NCBI RefSeq assembly: GCF_003429095.1
Contig: NZ_QVTE01000008.1
Span: 186,001-250,000, forward strand
Direction of reading: 5' to 3'
DNA from: Peribacillus saganii
Lineage (GTDB): Bacteria; Bacillota; Bacilli; Bacillales; DSM-1321
Length of the DNA: 64,000 nt
In this document: in pieces, positions 9,038 through 17,047 of the stretch
Position numbering within the stretch: the stretch's first letter is position 1
How the letters are laid out: the number at the start of each line of letters is the position of its first letter
The notes under the pieces: model-generated
What the model saw: the letters and a program-made list of their open reading frames with translations, nothing else
Databases searched by the model: none
What the model was told of the DNA's origin: nothing
Position numbers and translations under genes: made by a program

Positions 9038-9207
9038 TAATCTTCCTCCTGTAACTTGTCCCATTTTAACCAGATTTTAGCCTGGCGTTTCGGGTACAAT
9101 TCTGTTTTTCCTAGTTCGTCCAAGGGCAATTTCAAAGAGGTTACAGTGATAGACGTATCCCGCTGGAAAAGGTTACATCTGTTGAAAGGGAAAGCCAAAA
9201 CACCCAC
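9037..9207 (-). CDS. Small protein upstream of and overlapping the lipoprotein gene
   Basis: A GTG at 9207 preceded by AAGGAAAGG opens a 56-codon frame ending SLKLPLDELGKTELYPKRQ...KLQEED. Its TAA overlaps the lipoprotein ATG by one base (TAATG), as in translationally coupled pairs. A TATAAT box lies about 20 bp upstream on the same strand. I do not recognise the sequence. It may be a real small gene or a translated leader; the first half, rich in Phe, Asn and Arg, looks less protein-like than the second. Confidence 0.4.
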   Translation of the reverse strand: MGVLAFPFNRCNLFQRDTSITVTSLKLPLDELGKTELYPKRQAKIWLKWDKLQEED

Positions 9208-9399
9208 GCCTTTCCTTAGTATTATTATAATGGTATTCCATTCTATATATAAGGGTAAATCGACATAATTCTTGGAATCGACATTTTTGCTCATACAAAA
9301 TAAATCTATTTGCTGCCTATCCGATAATAGAAAACCTGACAGACAATGGGACCTTCAGGATTACTATGAAGTAAAAGGAAGCTTGAGTAAATTAAGGTG

Positions 9400-10011
9400 C
9401 TAACCTAAAGGTAAAAATTCAAGGAGCAGGAAATCAAACACAATATGGGATACAATCACGGCTGGCAGGCTTTTTTTCCAGGCATACAGCCAACCCCACA
9501 TGAGACCTCCCGTTATTCCGGCGATTACCAACACTGTGTTTTCTGCATAAATCATGGGAAATGCATACATCAGGGCAGATAAGACGATAGATAACTTTTG
9601 TGAAAAATATCTGGTTAGCCGCTTTTGGACAAACCCTCTCCAGAAAACTTCTTCTCCAGGAATGATAATCAAAATGAGCACTAAGTAATGCCAGATCATC
9701 AATGGAGAATAATGACGGTATAAACTTTTTACATCGGCTACAAGTTCGCTGAATCCAAAACCTAAAAGCATCCGGCCAGTCCAAAATATCCCATACAAAA
9801 ATATGCCGGACAGCAGCCCCCATAAAATATATTTTGAAAAAGGCAGGAAATCATCCATTTTTTCATGGATAATGGCCATACTTATCAAATATAAAATAGC
9901 AGCGGTATATATGTACCAAAATACATCATTATTCTGATATGTAAAGTATAATAAAAGATGTGCGATTGCTAATATGATAGGCAACCGAAAATCTGGGGAG
10001 CATTTTTTCAT
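9400..10011 (-). CDS. CPBP family intramembrane metalloprotease
   Basis: A membrane protein of about 203 residues from the CPBP/Abi family, related to type II CAAX prenyl endopeptidases, which work inside the membrane. Motif 1 is present as GEEVFWRGFVQKRL (EExxxR), followed by the weaker second motif around IYAENTVLVIAGITGGLMWGWLY and a final HIVFDFLLL with the conserved His. About six hydrophobic segments are seen. AAAGGAG 10 bp before ATG 10011 favours this start over a longer frame from 10089. Bacterial relatives include bacteriocin-immunity proteins and uncharacterised ones; no bacteriocin gene is adjacent. Confidence 0.82.
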   Translation of the reverse strand: MKKCSPDFRLPIILAIAHLLLYFTYQNNDVFWYIYTAAILYLISMAIIHEKMDDFLPFSKYILWGLLSGIFLYGIFWTGRMLLGFGFSELVADVKSLYRHYSPLMIWHYLVLILIIIPGEEVFWRGFVQKRLTRYFSQKLSIVLSALMYAFPMIYAENTVLVIAGITGGLMWGWLYAWKKSLPAVIVSHIVFDFLLLEFLPLG

Positions 10012-10131
10012 ACAAGACAATCTCCTTTCAAAAATAACCAATAATATAATAACAAAATCGTTACCATTTTGTATAAGAGTCCCAGGCAAATTGAGGACTT
10101 TAGATGTAAAGTTTTATTTGATTTTGGATAG

Positions 10132-10162
10132 CAAAAAACCCTGCCGTTTAATAATGGCAGGG
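10132..10162 (-). terminator. Terminator of ykvS
   Basis: CCCTGCC (10139-10145) pairs with GGCAGGG (10156-10162). The A-run at 10133-10138 reads as a T-run on the minus strand, downstream of the ykvS stop. Confidence 0.75.
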
Positions 10163-10180
10163 CTTACATTTTTTCGGGCG

Positions 10181-10381
10181 TTATGAAGTAGCTTTTTCTT
10201 TAACAATCTTATAGTTTTTATGATTTACAACTGTTTTCTGTTCCAATTCAAGATCGCGGTAGTTGTCCATATATGTTACATCTACGATTACGGAATTTTC
10301 ATTAACCTTTTCAACAATCCCTCTTAATCCATCGCGAAATTCAATAATATCTCCTACTTCAGCAATTTTCAATATACTCAC
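10181..10381 (-). CDS. ykvS: YkvS family (DUF2187) small protein
   Basis: A 66-residue protein almost identical in pattern to B. subtilis YkvS: AEVGDIIEFRDGLRGIVEKV, then NENSVIVDVTYMDNYRDLEL and TVVNHKNYKI. This is the DUF2187 family, a small beta-barrel-like cytoplasmic protein of unknown role. It has its own terminator. The SD before the ATG is modest (AAAAAGGGTGAG). Its presence here fits the conserved ykv neighbourhood. Confidence 0.9.
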   Translation of the reverse strand: MSILKIAEVGDIIEFRDGLRGIVEKVNENSVIVDVTYMDNYRDLELEQKTVVNHKNYKIVKEKATS

Positions 10382-10735
10382 CCTTTTTCAGTTTTCTTGG
10401 TTAGACCTTTGTCTTGCTTTAACCTTTAGAACCATTTTTGTTCTTTACAGGGCTGTGCAGGAACTTTTTTGAAACCGGTATTATAAGATATCCATTTAAT
10501 GTTCCCGATGTGAATACCGCTTCGTTATTAAAGAATACATACATTTTGCACTATTTTATCATTTTCGTAAAGACTAAATATCAAAATATTTACTTTCTTT
10601 CCTTTTAAACAATTCAGTTTCTTTTCCGATAGCAGAGGAGTAAAAATCGAATAAAAACTTTTTGAGATAAAATTTGAGTTATTACATGGTAAAATACATT
10701 GGTGAAACGCAAATAATTTTGAAGAGGTGTCATCA
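10382..10735. other. Intergenic region between divergent small genes
   Basis: About 350 bp, AT-rich, between ykvS (leftward) and the small gene at 10736 (rightward). It presumably holds both promoters, but no pair of boxes with proper spacing stands out. No coding frame looks real. Confidence 0.5.
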
Positions 10736-10930
10736 TTGCGCGAGGTAGAAATAAGGATGATTCTGGATCAGCTATCCTCTCGGGAAATAGAGGAGTTTAA
10801 AGTAACGAAGCAAGATTTCCTTACCTTTCGTTCTGTATTGGTAACACGGCCCGATTTCAAGCACTTCAGGGGAATTGCCCAGCATGGCGGGGAAGTTATC
10901 TATCGTTATATGGCTGAACCAAGAAGCTGA
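10736..10930 (+). CDS. Conserved small protein, unknown function
   Basis: A 64-residue protein (REVEIRMILDQLSSREIEEF, then VTKQDFLTFRSVLVTRPDFK and HFRGIAQHGGEVIYRYM). The TTG at 10736 is chosen because GAGG lies 8 bp upstream; the alternative GTG at 10727 overlaps that ribosome site. The protein is predicted soluble and helical at first, ending in a basic, His-rich segment. I believe similar proteins occur in other Bacillus genomes, but I cannot give a name. A strong terminator follows directly. Confidence 0.7.
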   Translation: MREVEIRMILDQLSSREIEEFKVTKQDFLTFRSVLVTRPDFKHFRGIAQHGGEVIYRYMAEPRS

Positions 10931-10951
10931 CAAGACATAATTAGTTTAAAG

Positions 10952-10992
10952 GACAGGCATCCTTTTTATAATCGGATGCCTGTCTTTTTTTG
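10952..10992 (+). terminator. Strong Rho-independent terminator
   Basis: GACAGGCATCC (10952-10962) and GGATGCCTGTC (10974-10984), followed by TTTTTTT. Confidence 0.9.
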
Positions 10993-11357
10993 CGCTTTTT
11001 AGGAACAGACGCTCTTTTATAATTGATGCACAGTTCGACAGTCTTTTTCCTGTCATCTTATTAAAATAATGGAAATTACTAAGGGAAGGAATTTTTAATT
11101 TGAATACTACAAAGGGAGGCCGATCGCTTATTCCCTTGGAAATTTTCTTTTTCCGGACTATATGAGAGGAGACCAGGCCCAAACCGGATCGATATCCATA
11201 ATAATTCTATAGAAACTTCGTTTTCAATTTACTTTATCTCGAAGGATCAAATTGCAGCCCAAAGTTCTCAGGCGAGGAAAAATGTTTGGAATAAGCTGCA
11301 GGCAATTTCTTATTGTGAAGATAGTAAACGGGAAAATAGTTAAGAAATAGGTTACGT
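10993..11357. other. Gene-poor interval with a possible remnant
   Basis: No complete gene is supported. A frame without a start reads SIYFISKDQIAAQSSQARKN and on to a stop near 11343. It looks protein-like and may be the tail of a lost gene. The leftward frame over 10946-11182 runs through the terminator and is rejected. Confidence 0.4.
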
Positions 11358-11400
11358 AAAAAAATGGCCCTGATTTTAGAAATCAGCACCATTTTTTTAT
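11358..11400 (-). terminator. Hairpin terminator, probably bidirectional
   Basis: AAAAAATGG-CC-CTGATT and AAATCAG-CA-CCATTTTTTT pair across 11358-11398 with a small internal mismatch. A- and T-runs on the flanks allow use on either strand. It lies 50 bp after the sigma factor stop. Confidence 0.7.
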
Positions 11401-11450
11401 TTCTTTCTTTATAATAAGGGATGCTTTATAAAAAGCTGCTTATCTAGTTT

Positions 11451-11990
11451 TCACCTTTCTATTGTTTCTCTTAATTTTTTCAAAGCTGATCGCCGCCATG
11501 ATTTCACTGCAGACGGTGTAGAGTTCATATGCATTGCTATTTCAGTTATCGACATTTGATGAAAGTTTGCAAGGATTAGCCATTGCTTTTGGTTGGGAGT
11601 TAAGCCAGCGCAATAGCAATCCAGCTGCTCAAGTTCGAGGAAATTTTCCTGAAACGGTATTCCTTCACCTACCACTCCACTTTGTTCAAAGGAGAGCTGG
11701 TTTCTTTCTTCCCACTTATGGCTTTTTTTCAGTTCATTAAGCAGCCTTCCTTTTATTATGGAATATGCAAAGGATAAAAAGGAGCCCTTTTCAGGTATAT
11801 ACTTTATTTCAGCTTCCCATAATGCAAGCAGCCCAATTTGAAAATAATCTTCTTTATTTTTATAAATGGACAATGAGCGGATAATGCTTTTAATTAACGG
11901 TGTATATTGAACAGCTAAATCAGAAAATGTTTCCAAGGTATGCAGCCTTCTGAAAAGCGCTTTTCGGTTATTCCCGGGTATTCTAAACAT
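11451..11990 (-). CDS. Sigma-70 family RNA polymerase sigma factor
   Basis: A 179-residue sigma factor with region 2 (about residues 25-90: YKNKEDYFQIGLLALWEAEI, then KGSFLSFAYSIIKGRLLNEL) and region 4 (about 128-176: LTPNQKQWLILANFHQMSIT, then EIAMHMNSTPSAVKSWRRSA), and no region 3. The layout is that of small alternative or ECF-like sigma factors, but the region 2 sequence resembles a Bacillus group related to sporulation/housekeeping sigmas rather than classic ECF. No anti-sigma gene is adjacent, so control is not evident. Target promoters are unknown. It has its own terminator. Confidence 0.85.
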   Translation of the reverse strand: MFRIPGNNRKALFRRLHTLETFSDLAVQYTPLIKSIIRSLSIYKNKEDYFQIGLLALWEAEIKYIPEKGSFLSFAYSIIKGRLLNELKKSHKWEERNQLSFEQSGVVGEGIPFQENFLELEQLDCYCAGLTPNQKQWLILANFHQMSITEIAMHMNSTPSAVKSWRRSALKKLRETIER

Positions 11991-12367
11991 AAACCGTAAA
12001 TAAATGCGCGTCGAAAAGGCAAAATTTTATTTTGAACTGTTTACACCGGCCATTTTTAACGTTTCATCCTGCAAAACAAGAATTATGAAAATTCAAAACG
12101 CAAGAATATGGAGTTTTTGAATTATTTGGCACAAATTCAAAAGGGTTTTAGAAGCTAAATAATACAACGCTGAAGCTGCTCACAATATGCAGCTGGACTT
12201 GGAGAAGAATTTTTAGTGAGAAAATAGAAACTGCTCTTGTGAATATTTATAATTAATTATGTAAGGGAAGAGTGGAAACTGCTTAGGGACGCCGGTAACG
12301 GTAATTTTTAGAATCGGCAAATATAGGGAAAGGTAACCTTTGATCACTTTCAAAGGAGCTGAAACAT
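11991..12367. other. Intergenic region between divergent genes
   Basis: No gene seen. It contains an inverted repeat AATTCAAAA (12090-12098) / TTTTGAATT (12115-12123) and AT-rich sequence that should carry promoters of the sigma factor gene (leftward) and the secreted protein (rightward). Confidence 0.45.
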
Positions 12368-13171
12368 ATGAGGATCCTTATCCTTTCTTCTCTATTAGCG
12401 CTTTCTTTTTTTAACTCCCTGTCAGCAGAAATAAATCAAGTAAGTGATTCGAAAGATATCGTGGAACGTTTTATGCTGCCCAATTCAGAGCTGATTAAAC
12501 CAGATGAGCCATTGAGTAGCAAGCCAATTCAAGAGTACGATTTTGATAAAGACGGACAGAACGAAATAATTGCGGTGTATAAAAAGAAGGATACACAAAA
12601 TCATTTGAAAGCAATGGTCCTTAAAAAGGTAAGAGGGAAATGGAAAAAGATTTGGGAAATACCTGGTAAGGGTTTCGATGTTGAACGTATGACTATAACA
12701 GATATCACAGGGGATGGAACGGACGATCTTCTCATTGGCTGGATGATAGGGGCTTCCGCGGGCAATGAATTGGAAGTTTTTCAATGGCAGGGACAGACAC
12801 TTAAAAAGATTGCCGAGCTGGCATACTATCATAAATTAGAGCTGCTTATCCGTGATAACCAAACCTATTTAGCTGTTTGGCAACGGTATTGCTGTGATAC
12901 CTATCTGGTTGACGTACTTAGGTGGGATGGCAAAAAATTTATGCTTGATGAAGAAGCATATTCTGAGTATTACCCAATAATTAAAAAGTTTTATGAAGGA
13001 AAGATCAGAGAAATGGATGCCTGGTTTTATTGGTATTCACTTGCTGACGCTCAAATTAAAGCAAATCTGATGGAAGAGGCCGAAACTTCCATTCAAAAAG
13101 GCATTTCATTCAACCAGCAGAATCAGCTGTTTGAAGAATTGCAAAAGAGAATTGAACAAAAGGAAAAATAA
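12368..13171 (+). CDS. Secreted protein with FG-GAP-like Asp-rich repeats
   Basis: A 267-residue protein with a Sec signal peptide (hydrophobic residues 3-19, probable cut after LSA at 20). Two calcium-loop-like motifs, YDFDKDGQNE (about 57-66) and DITGDGTDDLL (about 112-122), recall FG-GAP/VCBS beta-propeller repeats. The last 60 residues, DAQIKANLMEEAETSIQKGI and following, look like a TPR-type helical hairpin. The ribosome site AAAGGAG is 7 bp before the ATG. It is followed after 31 bp by the broken HAD gene. I cannot name its function; it is likely exported or cell-wall associated. Confidence 0.7.
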   Translation: MRILILSSLLALSFFNSLSAEINQVSDSKDIVERFMLPNSELIKPDEPLSSKPIQEYDFDKDGQNEIIAVYKKKDTQNHLKAMVLKKVRGKWKKIWEIPGKGFDVERMTITDITGDGTDDLLIGWMIGASAGNELEVFQWQGQTLKKIAELAYYHKLELLIRDNQTYLAVWQRYCCDTYLVDVLRWDGKKFMLDEEAYSEYYPIIKKFYEGKIREMDAWFYWYSLADAQIKANLMEEAETSIQKGISFNQQNQLFEELQKRIEQKEK

Positions 13172-13202
13172 AGGATGACCATAGAAGCTAGGAGAGTATT
13201 TA

Positions 13203-13866
13203 ATGATAAAAGCAATTATTTTCGACTTTGATGGATTAATTGTTGATACAGAATCTATTTGGTATGAGGCATACAAAGAGACCATGAGTTCATATCAGGT
13301 AGATTTGCCTTTGGAACAATTCAAAATGCATTGGTACAAGTGATACTGTACTATTTACTTACATAGAGGAACAGATGGGGGCAAGCTGCAATAAGGAGGA
13401 GATAGAAGCTAAAGCCAAGAGTATTGTATTGGCAAAAATGACCTCCCCACAGGCAAGGGAAGGTGTTGAGGATTATCTGGAGGAAGCACGTACATCGGGC
13501 TATAAGATTGCTCTGGCTTCTAGTTCTTCCAAAGAATGGGTTACAAACTATTTAAGGACACTTGAGCTCTTACATTATTTTGATCATATTATTACAAGTG
13601 ATGATGTAGTCCAAGTAAAACCAGCCCCTGATTTGTACTTAAAGGCGATCGAAGCCCTAAAAATTAATGCTGCAGAAGCTATTGCCTTTGAAGACTCGCT
13701 TAATGGACTGCAAGCTGCCCAGGCTGCAGGTGTAAAGTGTGTGATCGTTCCCAATCCAGTTACAGAAGGATTAGATTTTAAAAATCATCATGCCCGGATC
13801 ACCTCTATGGCCGAAAAAAGCCTTAGTGAAGTGGTAAGCCTCCTTGACGATAGGGTAAATTTTTAA
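13203..13866 (+). pseudogene. HAD hydrolase (YhcW-like), frameshifted
   Basis: ATG 13203, with TAGGAG upstream, begins IKAIIFDFDGLIVDTESIWY, the DxDG nucleophile motif of the beta-phosphoglucomutase-type HAD phosphatases. The frame ends at TGA 13341, while the +1 frame continues the same protein (CIGTSDTVLFTYIEEQMG) through LASSSSKEWV (motif II) and AIAFEDSLNGLQAAQAAG (motif IV) to 13866. The shift falls at an AAAA run at 13323-13326. It is therefore a single-base frameshift in an otherwise intact gene of about 220 residues, closest from memory to B. subtilis YhcW. A sequencing error in the homopolymer is the main alternative. Confidence 0.8.
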
Positions 13867-13904
13867 TGGTATTTGATTATTGAAAGTTTCGCACCAATAA
13901 ATAG

Positions 13905-13950
13905 AAAAGCCTGTATGAAAGATTTCTTTAATCTAACATACAGGTTTTAT
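13905..13950. terminator. Bidirectional terminator
   Basis: AAAA-G-CCTGTATG (13905-13917) pairs with CATACAGG-TTTT (13937-13948), between the convergent HAD pseudogene and the RDD gene. Confidence 0.75.
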
Positions 13951-13986
13951 TTACTTTATTTAATAGTAAATACGATTTACGGTCAA

Positions 13987-14394
13987 TTATTTAGAAATAT
14001 GAACAATTTCTGTTCCAGCAACGAAATCGTGGATAGAGCGTTTGTCCTGGCGAAGACCAATCATAAACGCACTTACTAGTACTCCTAAACCTAATGTAAC
14101 AACATAGATAAGTGAAGCTAATATATATCTTTTGACCGTAGTCCATATAGTGACTTTGCCGCCATCTATCCGTACAATGCGGATTCCAACAGCTCGTTTA
14201 CCTACTGTAAAACCGGCCCATAGCACAGGAACAATAAGAAAATATAAAAAATTAATGCTGTTTACAACCAGTTCGGTATTTGTGTCTGAAACGCCCATAA
14301 ATAAGAAGATTAAATAGATAGGAAGGAATAGTAAACCGTCAATAACGATTGATCCTAACCTGATCCAAAAGCCTGCTGGTCTGTTATTGTACAT
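13987..14394 (-). CDS. RDD family membrane protein
   Basis: A 135-residue protein with the RDD signature: AGFWIRLGSIVIDGLLFLPI at the N-terminus (Arg/Asp pair in the first segment), GKRAVGIRIVRIDG in the middle and a third pair of segments ending RSIHDFVAGT. Three to four membrane segments are seen. RDD proteins are poorly characterised; some act in ion transport or stress. AAAAGGGGACTG precedes the ATG. Another RDD gene lies at 44629 and is more typical in size. Confidence 0.85.
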   Translation of the reverse strand: MYNNRPAGFWIRLGSIVIDGLLFLPIYLIFLFMGVSDTNTELVVNSINFLYFLIVPVLWAGFTVGKRAVGIRIVRIDGGKVTIWTTVKRYILASLIYVVTLGLGVLVSAFMIGLRQDKRSIHDFVAGTEIVHISK

Positions 14395-14537
14395 AATCAG
14401 TCCCCTTTTTTATTTTTACTTCTACATTTTACAAGGAAAAATCATAATCCGATATAGGAAAATAATGCAATCGTTCATTATCAGGTTTGGGGAGTTATGA
14501 AAAAAAGGCTTGCATAACAAAAAGGAGGAATCAGAAG

Positions 14538-14891
14538 ATGAAAATAAGTAAACACAATGCCGAACATTATCTTTGGGGAGATAATTGTGATGGCTGGCAT
14601 TTAGTTAAAAATCAGGAATTGAGTATCATACATGAACATATGCCGGGAAATACAAGTGAAGTGCGCCATTACCATCTGCATTCACGACAATTTTTCTTTA
14701 TCTTGTCAGGGTCAGCAACGCTCGAGGTGAATGGTCAGCGAAACATTTTGAAACCGCAGGAAGGGTATGAGGTACCCCCGCAGGTTCCGCATCAAATATT
14801 TAATCACACTGGATCAGGTGTTGAGTTATTAGTCATTTCGCAGCCTAATAGCAAAGGGGATAGGGTCTTAGTTAATAATAAATTTACTTAA
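14538..14891 (+). CDS. Cupin domain protein
   Basis: A 117-residue single-domain cupin. Cupin motif 1 is visible as the H-x-H pattern in EVRHYHLHSRQFFFILSG, with G-x(5)-G-like spacing into SATLEVNGQ, and motif 2 as PPQVPHQIFNHTG. Metal ligands would be the His residues around 51-55 and the His of VPHQ. The strong site AAAGGAGGAATC fixes ATG 14538 rather than the longer frame from 14487. The substrate is not predictable. It is read in the same direction as adaA, 137 bp later. Confidence 0.82.
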   Translation: MKISKHNAEHYLWGDNCDGWHLVKNQELSIIHEHMPGNTSEVRHYHLHSRQFFFILSGSATLEVNGQRNILKPQEGYEVPPQVPHQIFNHTGSGVELLVISQPNSKGDRVLVNNKFT

Positions 14892-15028
14892 ATGACTTAG
14901 AAAACTCGATAAAGCAGGAGATTCCAATTTTTACTCAGGCTATCAGAGTATCAATATCTTGCTATTACACTTTCACTTGCGGACATAATAGAATGTCAAG
15001 GGTATACTTATATGTGGAGGTGCGTGTG

Positions 15029-15682
15029 ATGGATCAAGTTCACCCAAAACGGCAAAATGGAACTGTTGAAATAAAAACGACTGGACCTGACAGCGAACAG
15101 CTGACTGAAGAACAGTGGCAAGCCATTATAAATAATGATAGTGATTATAATAATCAATTTTTCTATGCTGTTAAGAGCACAGGGATCTTTTGCAAACCAT
15201 CCTGTAAATCCAGGGTCCCGAGAAAAGAGAATGTCTTGATTTTTTTCACTGCCCAGCATGCCATCTCAGCACATTTCCGTCCGTGTAAGCGCTGCAGGCC
15301 AACTGGCCAGAGGCTGCCAGATCAGGAGTGGGTTTCGGCGATAACCGAATACATTGACAAACATTATGACAAAAAGCTTACACTTAGTATATTGGCGGAA
15401 GCATGCCATGGCAGTCCATATCATTTGCACAGAACATTTAAGAAGATAACAGGGATTACTCCAGTTGCCTATATACAGCAAACGAGAATGGACAGGGCAA
15501 GACTGTATCTTGCTAATGCAAGAGATCCAGTAACTGATATAGCCTTGTTTGTTGGGATCCCTAATATTTCTTATTTTATAACGTTGTTTAAAAAGGAAAC
15601 AGGCCTTACACCTACAGAATACCGGCAACTAGAACGCAGCAAAACTACTCGGAGGTGCTTGTTCGATGGCAGCCGAGAATAA
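15029..15682 (+). CDS. adaA: AdaA: methylphosphotriester methyltransferase and transcriptional activator
   Basis: A 217-residue protein with an N-terminal Ada zinc domain and a C-terminal AraC-type HTH pair. Zinc ligands Cys55, Cys59, Cys86 and Cys89 have the same spacing as in E. coli Ada; Cys55 is the expected methyl acceptor from DNA phosphotriesters. The HTH block starts near LTLSILAEACHGSPYHLHRT and ends TGLTPTEYRQLER. Methylation turns the protein into an activator of its own operon. GGAGG 8 bp before ATG 15029 favours this start over the frame opening at 14993. The next gene, adaB, overlaps by 17 bp, as expected for a coupled repair operon. Confidence 0.93.
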   Translation: MDQVHPKRQNGTVEIKTTGPDSEQLTEEQWQAIINNDSDYNNQFFYAVKSTGIFCKPSCKSRVPRKENVLIFFTAQHAISAHFRPCKRCRPTGQRLPDQEWVSAITEYIDKHYDKKLTLSILAEACHGSPYHLHRTFKKITGITPVAYIQQTRMDRARLYLANARDPVTDIALFVGIPNISYFITLFKKETGLTPTEYRQLERSKTTRRCLFDGSRE

Positions 15683-16208
15683 TCATATAATTCATTGGTC
15701 GTTATTTGTTCATGGGAATTGGAAAATGCACATTGCTGCAACTGAGAGAGGGCTTTGTTTTATTGGCTCGCAAAACCAGTCGTTTGGTGAATTATCAGTT
15801 TGGGCACGAAAAAGATTGCCAGGCAGACTTATCATTCAGGATGAAGCCAAGCTGCAGCCTTATGCCAGGGAATTGTTCGAATATCTTAAAGGAGCAAGGA
15901 ACAACTTCACTTTGCCTCTTGATTTATACGGTACCCCGTTTCAGCTTTCTGTCTGGGATGCACTTTGTCAAATTCCATATGGACAAACTCGAACATATAC
16001 TGAAATAGCAAATGCTATCCAAAAACCTGCTTCTGTTCGGGCGGTAGGAACAGCAATCGGCGCAAATCCATTACTAATCACCGTGCCGTGCCATCGGGTA
16101 ATTGGGAAAAATGGTTCCCTTACCGGATACAGGGGAGGCCTGGACATGAAGCTCCAGTTGCTTGAACTGGAGAAGGACACTTCGCTGGCAGAAAGGAATC
16201 TGCTCTAG
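15666..16208 (+). CDS. adaB: O6-methylguanine-DNA methyltransferase (AdaB/Ogt)
   Basis: A 180-residue suicide enzyme that moves the methyl group from O6-methylguanine to its own Cys142, within the active-site motif VPCHRVIG. The DNA-binding winged helix is the segment QLSVWDALCQIPYGQTRTYT through SVRAVGTAIGANP. GGAGG lies 11 bp before the ATG, inside the end of adaA; the two frames overlap by 17 bp. Together with AdaA it forms the adaptive response to alkylating agents, as in B. subtilis adaA-adaB. Confidence 0.94.
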   Translation: MAAENNHIIHWSLFVHGNWKMHIAATERGLCFIGSQNQSFGELSVWARKRLPGRLIIQDEAKLQPYARELFEYLKGARNNFTLPLDLYGTPFQLSVWDALCQIPYGQTRTYTEIANAIQKPASVRAVGTAIGANPLLITVPCHRVIGKNGSLTGYRGGLDMKLQLLELEKDTSLAERNLL

Positions 16209-16225
16209 AGTATGATCTAAACACT

Positions 16226-16256
16226 GGAGCAGGAAAACAATCCTGCTCCTATTTGG
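16226..16256 (+). terminator. Hairpin terminator after adaB
   Basis: GGAGCAGGA (16226-16234) and TCCTGCTCC (16241-16249) with a 6-nt loop and a short T-rich tail; it overlaps the end of the convergent lipoprotein gene. Confidence 0.6.
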
Positions 16257-16782
16257 CATTATTGTTAACGGGTTCAAGAAGGGAAGTAGGAAGATAGCCC
16301 TCTTTATTTGATTCCAGCGTCTTAACTTTCGTGCGGATAACATCCCTTTCGATAATCTCTACTTCAGTACTTTTGGTAATTTCAATTACCTGGTTGTCTT
16401 TTTCAATATTTTCAACGCCTTTAAAATCGTTTACCTCTATCAGCTGATAAAGTTCATCGTAAGCTTCAGGGGTTATTGCGAGGTATCCGTCCTTGTTTGC
16501 AATAGCTTTATCCCCTTTTTGAAGAACATTTTCTTCTATTTTTTGTTCCCCCTCTTTGTATGAATCTTTCATATTTTGCATGACTTTTGGGGTTTCGGTC
16601 TTAACCTCGTCGGAGAGTTCACCGGTTTTTTCCTTTACTGTCCCGGCGGCCTGTTCCACTTTCTTCTCAATTTGCTTTGTTGCTTGTTTTGTTTCCTGTG
16701 ATGCTTCTTCACTGCTGCATCCACCAAGGAGTAACAGTCCGAAACCGAGAGGAATCGTCACAAGTTTTGTAAATATGGTCAT
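16249..16782 (-). CDS. Lipoprotein with apolipoprotein-like and SH3-like parts
   Basis: A 177-residue protein with a lipoprotein signal (GFGLLLLGGC, lipobox LLGGC near residue 22). A highly charged helical region of about 60 residues follows (EEASQETKQATKQIEKKVEQ onward), then a C-terminal segment with an SH3-like pattern (STEVEIIERDVIRTKVKTLE, then NKEGYLPTSLL). Function unknown; the tail resembles SH3b-type wall-binding segments but this is inference. It is convergent with adaB. An inverted repeat 20 bp upstream may be its operator. Confidence 0.75.
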   Translation of the reverse strand: MTIFTKLVTIPLGFGLLLLGGCSSEEASQETKQATKQIEKKVEQAAGTVKEKTGELSDEVKTETPKVMQNMKDSYKEGEQKIEENVLQKGDKAIANKDGYLAITPEAYDELYQLIEVNDFKGVENIEKDNQVIEITKSTEVEIIERDVIRTKVKTLESNKEGYLPTSLLEPVNNNAK

Positions 16783-16802
16783 TTATCAAACCTCCCTGTT
16801 GT

Positions 16803-16836
16803 TATATTTTTACGTTACCACTTACACGTAAATATA
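16803..16836 (-). promoter_or_regulatory. Inverted repeat upstream of lipoprotein gene
   Basis: TTTACGT (16809-16815) and ACGTAAA (16826-16832), extended by TATA-rich flanks, form a dyad just upstream of the leftward lipoprotein start. This is a possible operator; no known regulator is assigned. Confidence 0.4.
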
Positions 16837-17047
16837 AACAAAAACGACAATTTGATTATGCAAAAGAACTTTACCTGCCTACAGCCTGCACTTAAAAATC
16901 ACCATTAAAAAAATGAATAAAAATAACTGTTTCCTTAAGGGGTTTGGTACTCGCAAATTGGAAACAACACCCTCATTGTTAATTGATAGCGGCTCCATTA
17001 TAATTTCCTAGAATCATATAGCATCTTAGGAAAAAGAGAGGTACATC

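Noticed and set aside
10946-11182. 78-codon leftward frame
   Set aside because: It runs through the strong terminator at 10952-10984 and has no family resemblance.
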